DNA from: Candidatus Latescibacterota bacterium | Lineage (GTDB): Bacteria; Latescibacterota; UBA2968 | Reading direction: 5' to 3' | DNA length: 8,724 nt | NCBI GenBank assembly: GCA_018650745.1 | Contig: JABIFK010000706.1 | Coordinates: 1-8,724, forward strand | Shown: positions 6,072 to 8,724 of the stretch, in pieces | How positions within the stretch are numbered: position 1 is the first letter of the stretch | Layout: every line of letters starts with the position of its first letter | Made by a program: the position numbers and the translations under genes | Notes under the pieces: generated by a model | What the model saw: the letters and a program-made list of their open reading frames with translations, nothing else | What the model was told of the DNA's origin: nothing | Database searches by the model: none

Positions 6072-7595
6072 TTATGCATATCCCTTTGGTATCCTACTAC
6101 TACGAAGCATATCCATCAATACATCACGAAGCTCTTTTTTAATCTGTGAATGTTCCTCACTTGTCGAAAGATTTGTCCACTCATGTGGGTCGACATCGTG
6201 ATCATAAAACTCTTCTTCACCATTTGCACAACGTGTGTATCTGTATTGACCTGAACGCACAGAAAAATGCGGTATTTCTTGCCCATCTCGAATCGCCGTG
6301 AGAGCCACAGATGGCCCCGTCCAATCTTGCCCATCTTCTTCCTCAAAAAAAGGCCTCAGACTATGACCATCAAGCTGCATATCCTTTCCCCGGTGTGGTT
6401 CTTTGGGAAGGTTGCAAAAGTCAATCAGTGTTGGATACAAATCAATGTGCGAGACAGGTTGTGTGCAGATTTGTCCATTTTGCGAACAACCCGGAACATG
6501 AACCAATAAAGGAATACGCGTGGATTCATCCCAGAGGTGCCACTTTTGAATGCAATCTTTTTCACCCACGTGATACCCATTGTCACTGGTGAGCACAACA
6601 ATCGTATTGTCATCCTGAGAAGTGGCTTCCAATGTATCAAGCAAACGCCCAACTTGATCATCTACAAATGTAATCGTAGCAAGATAAGCTTGAACAAATT
6701 CACGCCAAGCTTCTATGCCGCCAGAATCGATCAAAGCTTTAAATTTTTGAAACCCCCAAGCCCACCGATTGCGAAGCGTAGGTGCACAATCGTCCAAGTC
6801 ATTTTCCAAATAAGGTGGCAATGCCACATCTTCAATAGGATACATATCAAAATACTTTTGGGGCACATAAAGCGGTGTATGGGGTTTGGTCAAACCCACC
6901 GCGAGATAAAAGGGGTCGCTGTGTTCCCGCTTCAAAACATCAATGGCCCAATCCACTGAAATCTCATCAGGCAACCGGTCGCGGTCCTCGTCATCCACAT
7001 ATCGAAAAGGCGTTGCGTCTTTGTAATACCATCCTTTCGCACCCGGCTTGCCTGCCACATCACCCGGTTTCCATTCAGGAACATCGCTCAAAGGCCCATA
7101 GTTCAAATCGCGGTGCATGTCCCATTCGGGCAAGTGACCTTCCCACTCAATATACTGTCGCGGATGCGGCGTAAATTGGGCGTTGCCTTCTCCCAACCAA
7201 GGATGAGGACCGTAGTCTACATCGTATCCATATTCGGTATAAAAATCACCGCCTTGCCCTTCGTGTAACAACTTTCCAGCGCCATAGGCATGGTAACCGT
7301 TGTTGCGAAAATGAAGCGGCAGTGGCGTACAATTTTGAAGGGCGGGCACTTTTTGCCACGCAGCAAAATCATAACTGTCGATGGTCTGCGGATACAACCC
7401 CGAAAAAAGACATTTTCGAGAAGGCCCGCAAACGGGTACGGCAGCATGGGCATTGGTAAAGTTCACACTCTTTTTTCGAAGCCGATCAATATTTGGGATT
7501 TTTACTTGTGGATGATCGACTGGGTGTAAAATCCAATCATTGAGATCATCACAAATAATAAACAAAACATTCATCTGTTTGGGTGGTTCAGGCAT
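6072..7595 (-). CDS. Sulfatase (alkaline phosphatase superfamily, Cys-type formylglycine sulfatase)
   Basis: This 507-aa enzyme hydrolyses sulfate esters. Its active-site Cys56 lies in CGPSR (56-60), the C-x-P-x-R signature in which Cys is oxidised to formylglycine by a separate maturase not found in this window. Metal-binding residues are visible: Asp16-Asp17 in FIICDDLND and Asp338-Asn339 in LTSDNGYHVGEK. Further conserved sites are GAGKLLH (105-111), LTKPHTPLYVP (235-245) and KWHLWDESTRIP (351-362). The overall pattern resembles iduronate-2-sulfatase and choline-sulfatase-like members; the substrate is not assignable. The start at 7595 is preceded by AAAGG (7607-7603) with a 7-base spacer. 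No signal peptide is present, since the N-terminus MPEPPKQ leads directly into the first core strand. The enzyme is therefore probably cytoplasmic, unlike many secreted polysaccharide sulfatases, and would act on an imported small sulfate ester. Confidence 0.92.
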   Translation of the reverse strand: MPEPPKQMNVLFIICDDLNDWILHPVDHPQVKIPNIDRLRKKSVNFTNAHAAVPVCGPSRKCLFSGLYPQTIDSYDFAAWQKVPALQNCTPLPLHFRNNGYHAYGAGKLLHEGQGGDFYTEYGYDVDYGPHPWLGEGNAQFTPHPRQYIEWEGHLPEWDMHRDLNYGPLSDVPEWKPGDVAGKPGAKGWYYKDATPFRYVDDEDRDRLPDEISVDWAIDVLKREHSDPFYLAVGLTKPHTPLYVPQKYFDMYPIEDVALPPYLENDLDDCAPTLRNRWAWGFQKFKALIDSGGIEAWREFVQAYLATITFVDDQVGRLLDTLEATSQDDNTIVVLTSDNGYHVGEKDCIQKWHLWDESTRIPLLVHVPGCSQNGQICTQPVSHIDLYPTLIDFCNLPKEPHRGKDMQLDGHSLRPFFEEEDGQDWTGPSVALTAIRDGQEIPHFSVRSGQYRYTRCANGEEEFYDHDVDPHEWTNLSTSEEHSQIKKELRDVLMDMLRSSRIPKGYA

Positions 7596-7660
7596 CGTTC
7601 AACCTTTGTTATCAGTTTTAAGTATCCATCGAGATTTGAATTCAGAGTGTTACACAACAA

Positions 7661-7702
7661 GAACAATATTGAAAACATTGTTCCATTACTTGGTGTTGTC
7701 AA
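7661..7702 (-). promoter_or_regulatory. Candidate sulfatase promoter with overlapping palindrome
   Basis: A perfect -35 hexamer TTGACA is on the minus strand at 7702-7697. Seventeen bases on is AATGTT (7679-7674), only a weak -10. The -10 region lies inside an inverted repeat, GAACAAT (7661-7667) with ATTGTTC (7677-7683), whose left arm also contains the palindrome CAATATTG (7664-7671). This is a reasonable operator for repression, by inference from position only. Confidence 0.35.
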
Positions 7703-7763
7703 GGAGATTACAGGCTGTTTTCATCAGGCATAAGATTTGCAAAACTTAGTTATGTGAAAATCA

Positions 7764-7787
7764 CACTTGACACTTGACACTTGACAC
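7764..7787 (+). repeat. Tandem repeat CACTTGA x3
   Basis: Three exact copies of the 7-base unit CACTTGA occupy 7764-7784, followed by a partial copy (CAC, 7785-7787). The repeat generates three overlapping TTGACA hexamers (7767, 7774, 7781), each a perfect sigma-70 -35 sequence. Confidence 0.9.
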
Positions 7788-7802
7788 GTAACGGGTTACA
7801 CT
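7774..7802 (+). promoter_or_regulatory. Candidate promoter of the higA-like gene
   Basis: TTGACA at 7774-7779, the middle of three repeat-derived copies, is followed after exactly 17 bases by TACACT (7797-7802), which matches four of six bases of TATAAT. The gene start is 40 bases downstream. Confidence 0.5.
7788..7799. promoter_or_regulatory. Palindrome GTAACGGGTTAC, candidate antitoxin operator
   Basis: GTAAC and GTTAC flank a GG centre. The site overlaps the spacer and the first bases of the candidate -10, which is where a HigA-type antitoxin would bind to repress its own gene. The assignment comes from position and symmetry. Confidence 0.45.
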
Positions 7803-7841
7803 TTGCATGATTCAAAGATAGATTATCATTGAGAGGATAAT

Positions 7842-8071
7842 ATGGCCATGCACAATCCCGCACACCCGGGTGAACTTTTGAAAACACTCTGTTTAGAGCC
7901 TTTGGATCTCACTGTCACACAGACTGCACAAGCATTGGGTGTGGCACGCAAAACGTTATCGGAACTGATCAATCAAAAATCGGGTATAAGTCCTGAAATG
8001 GCAATTTAGATCTTTTACAACGCGCTTTTGAGGATGTGATCCAAGCACAAAAAAAGACCGCAGAGGTTTAA
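7842..8071 (+). pseudogene. higA: HigA-type helix-turn-helix antitoxin, broken by internal deletion and frameshift
   Basis: Translation from ATG 7842, with GAGAGG at 7831-7836 as ribosome binding site, gives MAMHNPAHPGELLKTLCLEP, then the helix-turn-helix TVTQTAQALGVARKTLSELI and NQKSGISPEMAI. It stops at TAG 8007-8009 after 55 codons. This is the characteristic start of HigA/VapI-type XRE antitoxins, which are normally about 90-110 aa. The frame shifted by one then reads NLDLLQRAFEDVIQAQKKTAEV to TAA 8069-8071, which resembles the usual C-terminus (W-L-x-L-Q-x-A-Y-D-x-x-x-A). The segment normally between them (RL-x-KAFG-x-S-x-E-x-W) is missing. An internal deletion of a few tens of bases with loss of frame explains this. 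The 55-aa product still carries the DNA-binding part and might repress. No HigB toxin gene lies beside it, so this is an orphan. A sequencing error alone would not restore the missing residues. Confidence 0.75.
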
Positions 8072-8088
8072 ACCTTTGCGGTCTTTTT
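8051..8088. terminator. Bidirectional intrinsic terminator
   Basis: A near-perfect palindrome is centred on GGTTTAAACC. AAAGACCGCAGAGG on the left pairs with CCTTTGCGGTCTTT on the right, with one G-U pair. A-run and T-run ends (8051-8055 and 8084-8088) give each strand a U tail. It overlaps the last codons of the frameshifted higA tail and starts, on the minus strand, three bases after a TAG that ends a gene-tail remnant. Confidence 0.88.
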
Positions 8089-8091
8089 GTT

Positions 8092-8163
8092 CTATTCAAA
8101 CAGCACATACCCCCAGACCCTCACTTCATCAAAAAACACCCAATTATTGGGCATAATTGCCAT
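8092..8163 (-). pseudogene. Possible C-terminal remnant of a lost gene
   Basis: The minus-strand frame that ends at TAG 8094-8092 reads MAIMPNNWVFFDEVRVWGYV then LFE. It overlaps the end of the DUF433 gene in another frame and closes upstream at a stop (8193-8191). The FDEVRVW pattern is what often ends LamG/concanavalin-A-like carbohydrate-binding domains (usually DEVRIW or DEVRVY). Its stop lies just before the 8051-8088 terminator, as expected for the true 3' end of a gene whose 5' part was replaced when the DUF433 sequence arrived. The resemblance is short, and the call is tentative. Confidence 0.3.
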
Positions 8164-8494
8164 CTTTCCAATTTTTAGGCACCGATCCTTCTAATTCTGG
8201 CAACGGTGTAAGACCAACAGGGCGAATCTCCACGGTGTGGCCTTTTTCATCAACAACCGTGACGGATTGGTGCGTGCGCTCATGACCTACTATATGATGT
8301 GCATACCACAAACAGGCTTGAATATCTTCAGGCTCTAACCAATCATACCCTTTCAACAGTGTTTCAGGTGTATCACCAGCAGCCAACATACTCAAAACAT
8401 GCTCAACGGCTAATCTACGCCCACGAATGATAGGTTTGCCACCAAAAAATTTTGGATTTACCGTAATACGTTCAAGTTGCTTTTTTTCATCCAT
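8144..8494 (-). CDS. DUF433 domain protein, antitoxin-like, without a visible partner toxin
   Basis: This 116-aa soluble protein carries a DUF433 domain at about residues 7-70: RITVNPKFFGGKPIIRGRRL, then AVEHVLSMLAAGDTPETLL and DIQACLWYAHH. The GGKPIIRGRRLAVE block is the family hallmark. DUF433 proteins are small helix-turn-helix-like proteins commonly encoded next to DUF5615 (PIN-like) toxins and are regarded as antitoxins. The remaining 45 residues (THQSVTVVDEKGHTVEIRPV and onward) look like a short strand-rich extension. The start at 8494 has AAAGG (8506-8502) seven bases upstream. Downstream on the same strand there are only about 50 bases before a terminator, so no toxin follows; none is seen immediately upstream either. 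A weak A/T hairpin (CAATTAT 8141-8147 with 8153-8159) spans its stop codon. Confidence 0.85.
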   Translation of the reverse strand: MDEKKQLERITVNPKFFGGKPIIRGRRLAVEHVLSMLAAGDTPETLLKGYDWLEPEDIQACLWYAHHIVGHERTHQSVTVVDEKGHTVEIRPVGLTPLPELEGSVPKNWKDGNYAQ

Positions 8495-8527
8495 AGCAAA
8501 ACCTTTGTCCTAAGTTGAGAAAGCAGA

Positions 8528-8567
8528 TTTGAGACATTTACTTTACTACACCGTCTCTTGTCTCAAA
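8528..8567 (-). promoter_or_regulatory. 9-bp inverted repeat in the DUF433 promoter region
   Basis: TTTGAGACA (8528-8536) is inverted as TGTCTCAAA (8559-8567), with 22 bases between. It lies 34-73 bases upstream of the DUF433 start, where a promoter is expected. On the minus strand TTGAGA (8566-8561) could be a -35, and TAAAGT lies in the interval as a weak -10. The symmetry suggests a two-site operator for autoregulation; this is inference. Confidence 0.4.
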
Positions 8568-8611
8568 ATATACTCACAACACCTTCCGCATTCAAGACGA
8601 TACGCTCAATC

Positions 8612-8724
8612 TCACTCAAACGGCACATTCCCCATCAACCGACGCACGGCCCTCAAAAACTTCCTAAAACACGGCGTCACCTCATCTGTTCCCGCACAAT
8701 GCCCATCCACCGGATACGCATTAT
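8612..8724 (-). CDS. C-terminal end of an unrecognised protein (runs off the right edge)
   Basis: The minus-strand frame is open from the window edge to TGA at 8614-8612 and encodes 36 residues: NAYPVDGHCAGTDEVTPCFR, then KFLRAVRRLMGNVPFE. It is hydrophilic and mixed, with an amphipathic, basic helix (KFLRAVRRLM) near its end. I do not recognise the family. A different minus frame continues past the stop as MCRLSEIERIVLNAEGVVSI then Phe to a stop about 8566, which could mean the last codons are frameshifted. No terminator separates this gene from the DUF433 gene 118 bases downstream on the same strand. Confidence 0.4.
   Translation of the reverse strand, partial: NAYPVDGHCAGTDEVTPCFRKFLRAVRRLMGNVPFE

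Larger units (their letters stand above)
7596..7841. other. Divergent regulatory region between sulfatase and higA-like gene
   Basis: This 246-bp interval holds no gene I can support. It contains ribosome binding sites for both flanking genes, a candidate promoter and palindrome for each direction, and a CACTTGA tandem repeat. I looked for a HigB toxin gene on the plus strand, where it normally precedes higA, and found none. Confidence 0.6.

Noticed and set aside
6875..7174. 99-aa and other plus-strand frames inside the sulfatase region
   Set aside because: Antisense shadows of a clearly coding, motif-bearing sulfatase.
7540..7749. 69-aa plus-strand open frame, considered as a HigB toxin upstream of higA
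   Set aside because: It overlaps the sulfatase start antisense and shows none of the RelE/HigB pattern.
7764..7787. CACTTGA repeats as a CRISPR or integration site
   Set aside because: Units are 7 bases with no spacers and no neighbouring cas or integrase gene; they form -35 hexamers instead.

Overview
The base composition (A/T-leaning, roughly high 40s % GC by eye), the AAAGG-type ribosome binding sites and the gene content (DUF6785/DUF6784-type membrane proteins, an enolase-superfamily sugar-acid dehydratase-like enzyme, a sulfatase, orphan antitoxin-like genes) suggest an environmental, probably marine, bacterium of the Poribacteria / Latescibacterota / PVC-like kind. That assignment is an impression from gene content; no marker gene is present.

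Layout. Bases 2-850 (+) hold the 3' part of a beta-ketoacyl synthase, ended by a strong bidirectional hairpin terminator (868-903). Converging on it is a three-gene minus-strand cluster: an enolase-superfamily (mandelate racemase / muconate lactonizing) enzyme (5427-4282), a 661-aa polytopic membrane protein (4189-2204), and a second membrane gene (2201-924) that begins at a TTG codon two bases after its neighbour's stop. Bases 5428-6071 are a 644-bp non-coding stretch with two inverted copies of a hairpin element and other inverted repeats. A cytoplasmic-looking sulfatase (7595-6072, minus) follows. It is separated by a regulatory-looking 246-bp divergent region from a broken HigA-type antitoxin gene (7842-8071, plus). 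The right end has a convergent terminator (8051-8088), a minus-strand gene-tail remnant, an orphan DUF433 gene (8494-8144), and the C-terminal end of an unrecognised minus-strand gene running off the window.

How the genes may work together. Dehydratase-like enzyme, transporter-like membrane protein and neighbouring sulfatase are what one expects of a small catabolic locus for (sulfated) sugars or sugar acids; the substrate cannot be read from the sequence. The right-hand third looks like a recombination-scarred accessory patch: an orphan, truncated HigA, an orphan DUF433 protein and fragments of genes.

Most notable observation. The gene at 924-2201 is a chimera. Its first 165 codons are a gap-free paralogue (about 69% identical by hand count) of the start of the upstream DUF6785-like gene. 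At codon 165/166 (base 1706/1707) it switches in frame to the C-terminal half of an FtsX/MacB-type ABC-transporter permease plus a soluble tail. It is either a real in-frame fusion or deletion scar, or an assembly chimera; read spanning would decide.
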